From Haemonchus contortus (taxonomy: Eukaryota; Nematoda; Chromadorea; Rhabditida; Trichostrongylidae): a stretch of DNA of 64,000 nt. The stretch is from positions 16,467,045-16,531,044 of the forward strand of contig LS997566.1 of assembly GCA_000469685.2 (NCBI GenBank), written 5' to 3'. Numbering within the stretch: the stretch's first letter is position 1; every line of letters starts with the position of its first letter. A program made the position numbers and the translations under genes. Under the pieces are notes generated by a model that searched no databases, was not told the origin of the DNA, and saw only the letters and a program-made list of their open reading frames with translations. This document shows positions 48,863-60,684 of the stretch, piece by piece.

Positions 48863-49811
48863 AGTGTAAGAAATTGGAATCAGTGGAACTTGTCAAACAA
48901 TATGGGAAAAGTAACAAAGTGATAAATAAATACAATGAGTTGAAAGATGGCTCGTTTCGCCTCTTCACCAGACGAAATACATTTCCACTGTCCCCTGAGA
49001 CTCATAAGTGATTTGGGGTTAGTTGAGAAAGGAATGGATAGTATGCATCGTTTAATATAGCTGACTAACGTACGAAAGAAAAAGAAGAGAAATAAGCTGT
49101 ACTATTAACAATGCTTATTACTGAAAAATATTCGTAATTCCTTTGACCAGTATCTTAATGTTATTGAGATTATCCTCATTAGAATAACTGTAACAAATAA
49201 GCCTATTTCCATATATACATCCAACTGTATTAGTAAGAATGAATCTCTCTTTATACCGATTTCTCAAGAGAATGCTCATTATTTCTACTATCTTTTTGTT
49301 AAACGTTTCAATCCTAGAACATGTGTTGGCAATTCTCAATATTTCTGTGTATATAACAGAGGTTTAATTAATTAAATCAACAATTTTATTATATACTTTA
49401 TAGTTTATTATTATTTTATAGTTTGGTACTTATTTTGAAACGATGTTATTACTATAGGATTATCCAGGTCTAATTAGTTGCTATTCCTCTCATCCAAATG
49501 GTTTTATTCGGGCTCAAGTGTATTTCTCTATTTCAAAGGAAACCGTTCTTCATCCGATTCAGTCTGGTTATGTATAGTATTAATAGATCATATTTGAGGT
49601 TCCTATGCTATTTTCTTATAGCCTCAGCTTATTTCGCAATTCCCATGCTGGACTACTTTGTAGTCTTGTTTGTTAATTAGTTTTGTTACACCTACGTACA
49701 CTTACGAACTTAATATGTTTTACTCGTAACTGCCATTTCATCTAAATCCCAGGCTATTGTCCACGTGAACCATTTGTTTATCTGCGTACAGTTGAACCAA
49801 TTAATAAATAG
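48863..49811. other. AT-rich non-coding stretch
   Basis: 49118-49480 is particularly AT-rich. No gene seen. Confidence 0.4.
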
Positions 49812-49813
49812 TA

Positions 49814-51075
49814 TTAGGTTGAGTCATAAGTCCTCGGACAATGTGATAGTGATGACTTCTAGCGATCATAACTCTTGAAAGAGGTGACGAAAATGAATGC
49901 GCGAGGCACTGTTAGATAGAGAATGGAAAGCTCTTTCGAACGCATGCTGGAGAAGGCACCTAACTGTTTCCTTCCCAGCAACTATGCCCCAAGATTTCAA
50001 GCCGTCGCAACTCCACATCCGCAACCCCATCATATTTATTTTTTTATCTGGCCATGAACCCGCGGCAATCGATAGAGGTATGAAGGACGTTCACAAGCAG
50101 GAGGTGTACAATTTACAAGTGGCACCAGAAGTTCCGATCGGGTGACTATTCCGTCGAAAATGAAGACCGTCCGGGACGCTCAATGGAGTTGGATTTGAAG
50201 GTGCTGCGGAGCCAGGTGGAAGCCGATCCTTATCAAACTACTCGTGAACTGGCAGTCACCCTTGGGGAGTCAGTCCACAGTTCTTTGTGAATTGAAGTCA
50301 ATCGACAAGGTGCGAAAGCTCGGTCCATAGATGCCTCATGCTTTGAAGCAGTATGACATAGACCGCCGCGACGACGTGGCACTTTCTCTCCTCACGCTCA
50401 AGGGCACCACACGTGGCTCGAGTACCTAGTCACCAGGGCTGCGAAGTCGAACCTCTACTCTAACGTTCACCGGCGTGCTCAATGGATTGACAAAGGTGCG
50501 CATGCAGAAGACTCCCCCAAACCCAACGTACACGCCAAGGAGGTTATGCTCTGATTCTGGTGGAGCGCTCTCCGTGTCGAATAATGGGAGCTGCTAGACG
50601 AAGGATGCACAGTGACCGGATACGTCTACATTACCCAACCGAGGAATTTGAAGGCGAATCCCGAAGCTACACGTCCACAGCAGCACAAAGTTCACTTCCA
50701 GCACGACAACGCTCGCCCTCACATTGCAAGAACGACCAAAACTGAACTGACGAATTTCGACAGGACAAGTTTACCACACCAACCATGTTTCTCAGACTTG
50801 GATCCCTCGGATTACCACCTTTTTCCCCATCTCCAACGTCATCTGGATGGTCAGGACTTTCAAACCCGCGACGACATCAAAATGGCACTGGTGCAGTTCT
50901 CCAAGGGCCAGCTCCCAGCGTTCTAAAGCAAGGGTATCTACGATTTGCCCAAGCATTGGCAGAAGACCAACGATGCCAATAGGGCATATTTCAAATGATT
51001 CGCTATTGTCGTTTAAAAATTATAAGATAAATATTATGATTGCCAATTTGTCCGAGGACTTATGACTCAACCTAA
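49814..51075 (+). mobile_element. mariner element with perfect ends
   Basis: 1262 bp flanked by TA (49812-49813 and 51076-51077), with 28-bp perfect terminal inverted repeats starting TTAGGTTGAGTCATAAGTCC. The length and the TTAGGTTG start are typical of mariner. The ends are fully matched although the transposase inside is broken, so the copy may have been moved in trans. Confidence 0.95.
49894..50994 (+). pseudogene. mariner transposase, frameshifted
   Basis: Pieces in order: WHQKFRSGDYSVENEDRPGR from 50120, VEADPYQTTRELAVTLG near 50220, YSNVHRRAQWIDKGA near 50455, ELLDEGCTVTGYVYI near 50585, QHDNARPHIARTTKTELTNF from about 50699, SDLDPSDYHLFPHLQRHLDG, and YDLPKHWQKTNDANRAYFK ending at 50997. 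Catalytic Asp 2 (50705-50707) and Asp 3 (50810-50812) are present with exactly 34 residues between them. The first Asp is lost: the expected GDEKW reads RAAKS. Several frameshifts and stops are present. There is no function, but the D34D mariner assignment is secure. Confidence 0.9.
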
Positions 51076-51077
51076 TA

Positions 51078-52240
51078 TTTAAATCTAGCAAATAGCTTAT
51101 TCCTATTGAACTTCTGTTCTTTTTACACAACTGTATTCCATCAATGAAAGAGGGGGATCGGCCAAAACAGGACTAAAGTTGTCTTTCTTTTACCTGCTAA
51201 CAATTTAATTTTCAGAAATGCAAAAGCGGTTAGCTAATAAATAACTGGTAAAATAGAACAAGTCGTTAATCTTATAGCATCTAGTATTGGATTTCTGAAT
51301 TTTGTGCTACCCGTATAGAAAACGTGGGACCTATAGGGGCTATCATAGACTTGTTAGCGTTTTCGAACCAAATATTCATTAACTCCATTATATCCTAACT
51401 TATAATCATTCTGCGACTCTAATTTGTGAACATACATATCAGTAAAATCGGCAGTATAATTTAGGATTTGGTTGGCTTGACCGTGTATCGACTCGAGATT
51501 CAATAGGAGATGTTAGTGTGATAGCAACCTACTATCCACACTGGTCAAAGAGATGAAAAAACATTGGAAATACTCTTTATTTATCAACTATGCTATGTAC
51601 CTATATTACCAGTTTAGAAGCTGCAATAATTGTCTTTGTGCCTTTTGGGGCCTGGTTGGTCGTTGTTTTGTTCCACATCCGCGATAACAGATATTAAATC
51701 ATTGTCCCTCTAGCATTACTCCTCTACGAATTTGGGGATCTGGCGTTCGTAGCGGTCTTTCTGAATCTTTCAAAATCGTTCTGATTTTTGCGAGAAAAAT
51801 ACTACTTTGAAATTGAATAGAGTTCTTCTGCCATAAAAATTGTGAGAGATCGTTTCTAAGATGGCCTGTGATTTGTAGAAGATTCAGAAGGTGCAATGTC
51901 ATATGACATGTAAAAATTATGTGAAGGAGCAAAAATTTGCTTAGTTCATCCAGACCAGACAATATCGATGGCTTCAAAAAAGAAAATATAGGAATAATAT
52001 AAGGCAGCATTGGAAAACATGACGTTCGGTGAAGACGGAAAATGAGGCGAGAGACTCCAGCTCTATATTAGTTCACCTCGTACCATCTCTCACTCGCCTG
52101 TGTGGCGACTCCGCTTAATTCGTTGACGGTTGACTTCTCTGTTGGGCTCTGCTGAACTAATATGTGAAGTTTTACAAAACTCGTTACTATCATCATAACC
52201 ATTGCTGGTGGAAATGCTAGTTCCTCGCCTTCGGGCGCAC
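51078..52240. other. non-coding stretch
   Basis: Frame 51699-52010 (-) is open for 103 codons without motif or splice support. Confidence 0.35.
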
Positions 52241-52269
52241 GTAGTGCACGATCTTAGATGGTCTCAGGG

Positions 52270-52745
52270 AAGTCGACGGAAGGATACAGTGCTTCCGATA
52301 CCTGAGGAATGATCTAGCCGCTGATGGTAGCGTGGACTAGGCTGTAAAAGTCGGAGTAAACGCTGTATGGACATAATAGAGGTAGTCTAGCGGTATCCTC
52401 TGCGACCGACGGTGCTCCAGGACACATGAAAGAAAGTGTCGGGCAGCTGTGAGTGCTGGAATGTGGATGCTCAGATGAGCCTGCGGTCAGACGTGACGGA
52501 ACCGCATCACAAAAGAAAATATTAGGGCGATCACACAAACAGCCCCTGATGAAAGAGCAGCGCCTGCGATGGTGCGGACATGTACTAAGAAGGCCACAAA
52601 TCACCCGATAAAGGAGGCAATTGGGTTCGAAAGTTTAAGATAAGCGACCACAAAGAGCTGCAAGGAAGAGGTGGGAATCGTGACTAAAAGGATCTCACCA
52701 AAGCAAAATAACGAGGAGATGCACCGTGATGGATCGATCTGAAAA
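52270..52745 (+). pseudogene. C-terminal remnant of a third LINE family
   Basis: FRYLRNDLAADGSVD begins at 52293, then GILCDRRCSR, RAITQTAPDERA, QRLRWCGHVLRRP near 52557-52595, and NHPIKEAIG. This order (FKYLGS-type start, DRR, RLRWxGHVxR) is the post-catalytic thumb/connection region of endonuclease-RT LINEs. Wording differs from copies A and B, so it is a separate family. Stops and small shifts are present. No YADD part remains, so the insertion is 5'-truncated. Confidence 0.75.
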
Positions 52746-54246
52746 TTCAACTGACTCATCCTTCCCAGAGCTCCCTCCCTTCTGAAAAGCTTGGGTAAAA
52801 AGGGATCCCGCAATGAAGCTCATAAACTTTTCCGCCTTGAACATCCCCACCAGTGCCGGCTACCCATCACTCTCTTCTTCGCTTTAGGGTCTACTATTAC
52901 AGACTGAGGGTAGCACCCTTCCCTCCCCTCTCCCTCCCTCCTCGTCCCTAATTAGGTTATATTATCACCGAAAATGGAAATTATGCCATCATAATATATG
53001 GTTTTCAACACTACATACGATAATCTCTTTTCTTGTAATTATGTTTTGAATTGTAACAACTTCTCAGGTCGCAAAATCGATGCTCGGTGCTCGGTTATCA
53101 TGCCAAGAGTGTAATTGTTGAGACTCCATGAAGCCATGAACAATCAGAGGAACCTCAGCCAATAAGTGGGTCCGGTTTTTTTCTGAGCTCGAGCCACAAA
53201 ATACAAACCATACAAATCGCGGTCAAGGTCCTCATAGCTACACGTAGGCTTATCACGATAGAAACAACATGATTTTCAGGAGTTTCCTTTTCCTCATATT
53301 TCCTCTGAACATCTTTGGTTCTTCCTTTCTGGCTCACAGGCCCTTACTTTTTGTACCATTGCATTTGGTGGGCAACAACATTTCCCTACAAGTCTCTGTC
53401 TCTGAGGAATACTCTCAATGAGGGAAGGATGAACTAGTGGTTTGCCTGATTTACTGCTGCCCCAATCACAAACATTTAACATATGTTAGAAGTTCGCATA
53501 CACAGATTATACTGCCTGGTTTTCCTTACGAAAACGGTAGCACTTGCCCATATCACCTCTTCTCAGAATGATCAGAACTGTACCATGCCCTGCTGGCACC
53601 TTTCGCATCTTTAACAAGTCGTTCATTAACTAATCACGAAACATTTTGAGTAAAACCTAATGAGTTTTAGTAAATGTAGTAAATGAGTAAAAAAAGTAAT
53701 TTTTCTCATATAAAGTTTGGTCCTAGAATAGGAGAAAGGTGAGACAGGTGACAAGAACAACCTACCCTGCGACGGCGCGGAATTAACGCTAGGGATAAGA
53801 AAATGGAGGAGTTTGGGCCCTTCACCCCAACCTCCACGAACCACGCTCATATGTATAGGGCTAAGGTTAATTTCTTTTTCGAGGTTTCAAATTGGAGGAT
53901 TAAGTGGATAGATTACAAGATTTCAGAATGTTTTTTAATAATTCGGACCAGCTTTAGTCATTTAAGCCACCCTGCACCTCTATGTAAGAAAATTTGTGGA
54001 CCCTGAAAGCAACACCGTGTTACGATTATTCCGGCGATTTCTAACTACTTCTTAGGTTTGAAAGTTAAAATTTGATCGCACAGAGTCAAATTGAGCTTCA
54101 AAAGGTTAAAACCTCGAGGCATTCCTCAAGAGTGAGAAGATTCGAAAAGGATGACGGATTCTTCGCTGAGTAACCATCGTTCGGACGCGCCATGCCTCTA
54201 ACAGAAGTGCATTTAGCATTTATCCTGTCGCTGATGTGTGTCGCAT
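52746..54246. other. no firm gene; pyrimidine tract
   Basis: A pyrimidine-rich tract (CCTTCCCTCCCCTCTCCCTC) lies at 52917-52950. Frames at 53155-53337 and 53294-53482 (-) lack support. Confidence 0.35.
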
Positions 54247-54400
54247 TAGGAGTGGGAGCTAACTACTAACCCATAACCGGCAAATCGAATCCCGGCCGGT
54301 GCCCGCCCAGGTCAATCAAACCTTCCATTTTCCTGGTGATTGAAATCAGATGCATCAGGGAGAATCAAAGCACCTGATTTTTACCCTGCGAAGTATGTAC
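54247..54400 (+). repeat. tRNA-derived SINE, copy 9, fragment
   Basis: 5' half: GGAGTGGGAGCTAACTAC, B box AATCGAATCCCGG (near 54284), CGGTGCCCGCCCAGGTCAAT and CTTCCATTTTCCTGG, then divergent sequence with AAAGCACCTGATTTTTA. Confidence 0.7.
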
Positions 54401-55989
54401 TCGAAACTTACTGTCTAGCCCCAATGTGGTCCATACCACTTTTTAAACCAAACTGCCAACCACGACGGACCTATAACCACGGGATATTGCTCCAATGTTC
54501 TGAATGGATATCGATTGCGTGGGTGTGCCCTCTGAGTGAACTGGTAAACCCCGAGAAACTTCATCTTCAGTGCGTCATAAAACAAATGGAGAAGTAAACA
54601 GATAGAAGCGTTAGTTATGACTTTGAATAGGCTTCGACCCAGTAGAATTTATTGGCATGTCATGGTTAGTGGTTTAGCCAAAGAAGTCCAATTCATTTTA
54701 AGCAACCCAACCGAGGAAACAGCCCCGTGAACCGTCAATGGAAATCGATCCTGCTGTGCTGCAGTTCCCTCTGCTCCCTAACAAAACAAAAACATACAAA
54801 GTGCATAACATATCCGCTGTGATGAATGACCTATAATCCTATTCTGAACATGACGAAGGATGAACTAATGCGGTCACATTAGCGTTTCTTTTGCGTGTAG
54901 ATTCAATTAGGTACATATATGGGCAACAGGTTAAAAACGACGCCTGAGAGATGAGGCTTCTGTGCTCTAGAAGATCAGGGTAATATAAGAAGTGGAATGA
55001 GACTTGAATAGGAGAAGAAAAAGGAATTCTCCTACAGCTGGTTCGGTAAATTGCTGATTCATCGAATCGCTGAGCCGATATTACCAATAAATCGTGATAT
55101 CCCTCTACCATCAAAGTCTCAGAGGGTTTCAGAGGCCAATATTCGTGATTCTGATCAGTCCAGCACCCTTTTCAAATGCGTCCACATATTTGTCTTGCTT
55201 TCGGTATAATGGTGGTAAAGACCAAACTTTCCTCCAAATGCGTATGGTCCCAACCAGCTCCTGAAGGAGAAGATCTGGCTGACCTGAGCAGGGTTCATTC
55301 CAAATGTTGATACCGGCCAAGAAAATGGTAGCAACAAGTGCCATAATTTCTTTGTTTTCGAAAGTATCAATAAAAAAGAAACAGCAATAAGGACGAGTTA
55401 CTTTGGTCATGGTTTTTTTTGTTTGATGTCATCTCTGTGTTCACACTTGTTTTTATTCAGATTTTATGGTTTCCAAAGACTCCTACCCAGTATACCCTTC
55501 GTCTTACCAAATGTCTTACCCACAACCCCGCATCGATCCCATGGCTAGGTTGTTTTAGTTAGTTTTATTTCTTTGCCTGGTGTCCGAGTTATTCAAGATG
55601 GAATGAAGCATACCCCATTCAATGAATAGTAGGTAGAAAAAGTACTCGAATTGTAGGATATCCGATACTCCTCAAAGTTTCTCAACTCTTAACAAAATCT
55701 GAACTTCCACGAAGTTTTCGGTGAATTTGTTCCGCTCCTTGAGCATTAAAATTGGGTATGCCAACCAAAGAATCTCATAAAAAACAAATGAGCCTGATAG
55801 AGTGCAAACGAATTGTTGTCAGCTGTTTTCTTTATTGAGTTGCCTTTGCTACTTTTGATATTTTTACATTACCATACAAACGCTACTACGATTTTGATTG
55901 GAAGTCGATTACGATGCCACATCACAGAAAAAAATTATTCAATGTCGAAAGACTTTAACCTTTTACATATAAGCTCAGCGACTAGGGCA
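54401..55989. other. no firm gene
   Basis: Minus-strand frames 54839-55114 and 55129-55410 have acceptor-like strings (CTTCTCCTATTCAAG, CTTCTCCTTCAG) but no consistent exon chain was found. The segment GPYAFGGKFGLYHHYTESK in one frame looks coding-like but is not recognised. Confidence 0.25.
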
Positions 55990-56226
55990 TTAGAAGCCTT
56001 CTAGATTCCGAAGAAATCCTAAGATGACTGGTAGACATGATGGGTGTGGAGCAGTAGGAACGAACTGGTCGCGCGCGGCGAAAGCCATGCCGCGCACGAA
56101 GGAATGTAGCAGAATGCAGCAGCAAACAAGAAATACAGGAACCACCAGTAGAATCATGCTATAAGTAATAATCGCATAGCGATTGAGCTGTGTGAAGAAA
56201 GTTAGAAGTGCTATAGCGAGGCACAT
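55990..56226 (-). CDS. exon candidate, single membrane segment
   Basis: ATG at 56226, stop near 55990, 78 codons. It encodes LNRYAIITYSM and then a strong hydrophobic segment (MILLVVPVFLVCCCILLHSF, about residues 24-43), followed by a positively charged turn and a Pro/His-containing tail (FVPTAPHPSC). An acceptor-like TTTCTTCACACAG lies inside the first 40 bases, so the frame may instead be an internal or last exon starting at LNRY. Local GC content and CpG rise over the exon. A small membrane protein is possible, but the family is unknown. Confidence 0.3.
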   Translation of the reverse strand: MCLAIALLTFFTQLNRYAIITYSMILLVVPVFLVCCCILLHSFVRGMAFAARDQFVPTAPHPSCLPVILGFLRNLEGF

Positions 56227-58465
56227 AGTCCGCGACAGCCGCGTGCGGCAGATCGATTACTCAAAACTGTTCTGCCCGTCTCCCAGACCTGAGTGCCCGT
56301 CCATATCCAACAATCTTTTGCTGTATATACCGCACTGCGACTTATGACCCAGTAGCATTATAACGTAATCTTCCTTTTAACAAGTTTAAGGGAGACAGCA
56401 AAAAGTCGGTGACAGTGGATTTTATGTCCGCGTCATCGGTGGAACCTTGGTGAGTCATGTTTCGAACTATGGGTTTTAAATTCACCGTGACATTCGCCAA
56501 GAGGTGATACGCTTTCCGGTACTATGCAAATAGTCTCGAGTTGCTTTAGGCCTCTGAAGAAGATGATAACGTCGAAACGATAGGCCCCTTGATTTAATAA
56601 TTTGTTCCACCTAACAACCTCGCACGGCACAAAAGTATTTCAAACATAAACGTTACAAGTATGTACATTACAGAAAAATCTGATGGGTATCATTTATATT
56701 TTGTGTATATTGCACGGTTGCTATAAAAGAGGTGGAGTGTCGTGAACAAAAGTGACTTCTCCAAAACCGAGAGCATGCTTCTTGCGGTGTCACGGTACAT
56801 TAAATATCTCATGTTCTGGTCTTAAAATGAGAAGCAACACGAACTGCTCACAAAAGTTCTAAAAATGGTATTACATGGCGTGCAATAGTGAAGACGGTGT
56901 TATTTGCTCCTTGAATTCTAGGAGCCTACATCAGATATGTACATAGGTTGCCATGTTATGGCTATTCGCCATCTATACATCAAAATAAAATTTAGACAGC
57001 AATGTGAAGTCTTCTGTATTGGGTATGTATAGCTCTCTCAAACTTCAAGGGGACTGCGGATTTTTCAGCTCTGATACATACATAGTAGGAGGTTTCCTTA
57101 TTTGTGTTGCCCCACATCCTTTTGGTCTTTGGCTAACAACACGAAAGCAATGGTAGTACGTTACATCGCTCTATCGTCCCATAAATAGACCCTGAAGTTT
57201 TCGAGACTCTTCCGTAATCGATAGGGTCACATAACTCCATGGGAAAGTACATATCTCAATAAATAAATATAATAAAAGCTTGATTAAATAACTTTGTACA
57301 AAGCTCTGCATCATAGAAATATTAAAGCTATAACTACGTACATCCCCAGTCGCAATCGATCTGTAGGGACTGCACATTCTGCTTTTAGCTGAGGTCCTGA
57401 CCTCCTAAGGTCTGGATGCACCTTCCGTCTGTAAAATGAAATAACTACAAGTCAGTGAGCAAAGAAATTTCTTCTAAAGACAAATTCTGAAGCTCAGGTT
57501 TTGACTCGAAAGCTATTCATCCTCTGCTGGGAACGCTACCCACAGTACCAGACCTTGGGCCCCTATGCCATTATGAGAGCGAAGCATACAAACGTCTAGG
57601 ATGTTGTTAGAAAGGTGGAAAGGAGATTGCTCTAAGAAAAAGGCAGTAAATTCTGGCAGATTGAACTAGTCCAGACCCATTGCAACAGGGAATGACAAAT
57701 GGAGAAACCAAATTCGGGAAGCACAATCCGGAAGAATAAATGGGATAACTGCAACTACAAAGATTAATCTATCGCTTTGAAAATAAAATTAGTTCTAGGT
57801 CCGTCAAAGTGGAACGTCAATTCAGGAGCACGAAAGGAGGAGAGCTTGGAAACAAAACATACAAAGCATGGATGACTATGGCAGCGAAAAATCTTGCCTC
57901 GGCTCAAAACGCGCAACAATATCCACTGGAGCGGAACTGGAATGTCAGAAAAGTCGATAAAAATAAAAATTACTCTGAATGACATCGAGCTTAACCAAGT
58001 GATAATAGGCTGTAGAGAACGACACACAATTTGACGTCAGACGAGTGCAGGATCTATGGAGTGCTATATACGGCACAACTAGACTACAACTTTATAAAGT
58101 ACAACTTTATCGTGAAAAAAAAATTTCTTTGAGGCGTTAGATACTAGATACATTTAACAAAAAATTAACCTGAAGGAGTTACTGAAATACCTGCGATTGA
58201 GGAAATTCGGGCAAAGGTAACGGCATAAATTCTCCACGATTGTGACACAGCAATAGTCAATTTCGGATGAAAGGCTGCTAGGATGCTATCCCCTTCCACC
58301 TCTACTCTATTCATTAGGTAGTCCTCCCTGTTCTAGTAGTCTTGTCCCTCAAGATAGTTTGGGTGATATTTCGTTGAGACCAGTAAGGCATTCTTCGAAG
58401 TTAGACCAGGTTGCTTCCGATTATTGTAATTTACTGTGAACTGATGTTGGGTACCAATGACACTT
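56227..58465. other. mostly unassigned
   Basis: Apart from the repeat at 56548-56622 no feature is supported. The frame 57764-58027 (-) has no motif. Confidence 0.3.
56548..56622 (+). repeat. interspersed repeat with hammerhead-like core
   Basis: Contains CTGAAGA (56554-56560), a possible 3-bp stem II (GAT 56562-56564 with GTC 56571-56573) and GAAA (56574-56577), followed by TTCCACCTAACAACCTCG (56605-56622) shared with 1469-1486. CUGANGA, stem II and GAAA together form the conserved hammerhead ribozyme core. Stems I and III are not convincing here. Hammerheads are known in Penelope-like retroelements, but no such protein is seen nearby. Confidence 0.4.
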
Positions 58466-58796
58466 AGTGGCCGAAGGTGGTAGTGCACTTCGAGTGGTGC
58501 ACTAAAAAGAAAATGGTCCAGGGTCGGAGATTCCCTGATCGCAATGCGCCCAGACCAACACATCCTTCATTCTGTTCGAAGTCGGTAAAATGGTATGGCG
58601 GCACCGTCAAAAACAGGACAACCAAGATTTCCATCCTTCTTTGTCCATTTATTGGAACCAGCTCGTTTGGGAGGACAAAAGTACTGACTTGAACATCGGC
58701 TTGCCACCGCAAGTCATTCTTCGGGCCATATACGCATTCAGTACGTCACAATGATTCTGAATAGAAGTCAAATGCGTGGGCGCATCCCATACCCGA
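58466..58796 (+). repeat. tRNA-derived SINE, copy 10, with internal insertion
   Basis: Plus-strand copy with a degraded promoter. GGTCGGAGATTCCC is what is left of the B box. The CGAAGTCGGTAAAATGGTA and AACCAGCTCGTTTGGGAGGA blocks are separated by about 57 extra bases. The 3' end reads GCGTGGGCGCATCCCATAC. Confidence 0.75.
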
Positions 58797-58855
58797 TATT
58801 GATTTTAGCCCAAGAAAGTTACTTTTATACTCACACTTCTATGGGACAGAAGTCC

Positions 58856-58982
58856 TGTCAAATCGGAACGGTTGGTGAATCTAAAGCCACACCCAGTCTT
58901 CACGTACTTTTACTAATTACATTGATAAAAGTACGTGAAGACTGGGTGTGGCTTTAGATTCACCAACCGTTCCGATTTGACA
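58856..58982. repeat. perfect 127-bp palindrome, 57-bp arms
   Basis: Arms 58856-58912 and 58926-58982 (start TGTCAAATCGGAACGGTTGG) are exact inverse copies around a 13-base loop. The outer end abuts a 22-base SINE 3'-end fragment (ATCAATCCCGTTCGACTTCA, 58983 on). There is no coding capacity. Either a young fold-back element or an assembly/library fold-back artefact. Confidence 0.95.
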
Positions 58983-59005
58983 ATCAATCCCGTTCGACTT
59001 CAGAA

Positions 59006-59146
59006 GTAAGAAGTAGGGGATGTCGCGGCTAGAAGTCATCAGAAATTTGTTTCTGCGAAATTTGATTGATTTGAGAACAAGCAGACTTTCGCTCTTAGGA
59101 ATCACTCCCTGCCATTTTCTCTTCCTGTTTGCGATGCAGAATCGTT
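59006..59146 (+). repeat. dispersed direct repeat, copy 1
   Basis: Matches 60685-60808: AAGTAGGGGATGTCGCGG, then TTTGATTGATTTG, CTTTCGCT, TTAGGAATCACTCCCTGCCA and TTTTCTCTTC, GCGATGCAGAA. Both copies lie within 1.7 kb in the same orientation. Element type unknown. Confidence 0.8.
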
Positions 59147-59877
59147 TAGAGCCTACTGACTTTCGGATTATTCCTTCAGGTTTATTCTAAGTTTGATTTT
59201 GTTATTTTTTTAAGAATTTCTTTAAAAAAAAAAGAAACGAATTCCAAGAGTCCGAAGTCTTTATTTCTATAGAAGCTCCGAATTTGCCACTTCCCGGTAG
59301 AACACCTACAGTCAGAGCAACGCGCCACGCAGATACCATTCGCATAATATCGGATGAAGAAAGATCTGAAGCAATCTGACAGGACGATCAGGGTTAAGCA
59401 TGGTGAATAGAAATAGCCTTATGAGTGCTACTTTCCCTTCGAGCAGATCCCCCTTTACTTGACTCACATCTGACCGATCTCGACCCCATTCGTAACGGAA
59501 AAAAATATGTGAAATGTGCTAGTGATCGAGCGAATTTCTCTAGTAAATAGCACGGAATTGAGCACTGTACCTTTCCTCGAAGATACCATCGGATGATATT
59601 TATCAATGCCATTTTGGGATGCCCCAACTCCTAGTTCCCTTTCCGCTCATGGTTGTAGTGGCATAAGAATGTTTTTTCCCTTTACAGAATGAATTATGGG
59701 ACACAACCAGTACACGTTCACTTATTTATTTACTTGTTTACCGAGATGAGTCTTGCACAGATCGGCATACTTTATAGAAGAAGACCCGTCTTGTCGAACC
59801 CTTATGCCTTAAGGATATATTACTTGATCCCGTACCAATCCTATAGATAAAGGGTAAAGGATAAGGTCTTCGGGCCC

Positions 59878-59978
59878 CGATCAATCCCGTTCGACTTCAG
59901 AATAGTAGTGGCGTATTGAATGGTGTGTGGCCTATACAATGACATACGGTGGTCAGCCGATGTACAAGTCAGTTCTTT
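59878..59978 (-). repeat. tRNA-derived SINE, copy 11, 3' fragment
   Basis: Starts GATCAATCCCGTTCGACTTC, with a deletion inside the 3' block that is also present in the fragment at 58983, and continues to CCGATGTACAAGTCAGTTCT. The head with the promoter is missing. Confidence 0.75.
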
Positions 59979-60394
59979 TGTGGGCTCATATGGACAGAAA
60001 CGAAAGTTCTGTACGCGTTGGTTTTACAAAAATTTACCGTTAAATAAACTGCATAAAAGGTAGAATTCCACGGAAAAAGACATTCCCTTCAAGATGTACT
60101 CCTATTTGAATACACAAATCTTAACCTATCACATAACCCCTTAACCCACGACTAGTCAAAGAGGTACCTCGGGCAAGGAGAACAGCGTCCAAAAAGCGCG
60201 CCAGTAGGAACCGAGTCAACCTGCTCGCTTTGCACATTGCGCAGCACAGTGCGATCTCGAGGTAACATTACAGTATCACTAATGTCGGTAGAGCAAATGA
60301 TTTGCACTAGACCGTGTTATCTTCCCTTCAGGCTGACTGCCTTGGATTAAGAGCCATTCGTATGCCCACTGAAAACTACGACGTCTGTCAAAAA

Positions 60395-60560
60395 TCGTGG
60401 GTTGACGCGACGCGCGCGACGGCTGCGGCGTGACCTAGTTCCGACTTGACGGACGCGCGGAATGAAGCGAACCCTACGGACCAGGGGTTGGCGTGGCACC
60501 ACACGTACTCGTTCGAGCTGGGAGCCGTAGCTGGGGTTGCTGTAAGGCTAACTTGGAGTA
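60395..60560. other. CpG-rich patch
   Basis: GACGCGACGCGCGCGACGGC and neighbouring bases are much richer in CpG than the surroundings. The plus-strand 65-codon frame 60446-60643 begins in it. Could be a promoter-like patch or part of a repeat. Confidence 0.4.
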
Positions 60561-60684
60561 CTGAGTTTTCGTTTATGTTTACTATAGTAGCGATGCCACT
60601 TTACACCACGCAAATACTGCCTAAACTGTGTCCCTTCCCTTGAAAACATACAAAACGTATTACGTTCTTGTTCTAGTTATCAAG

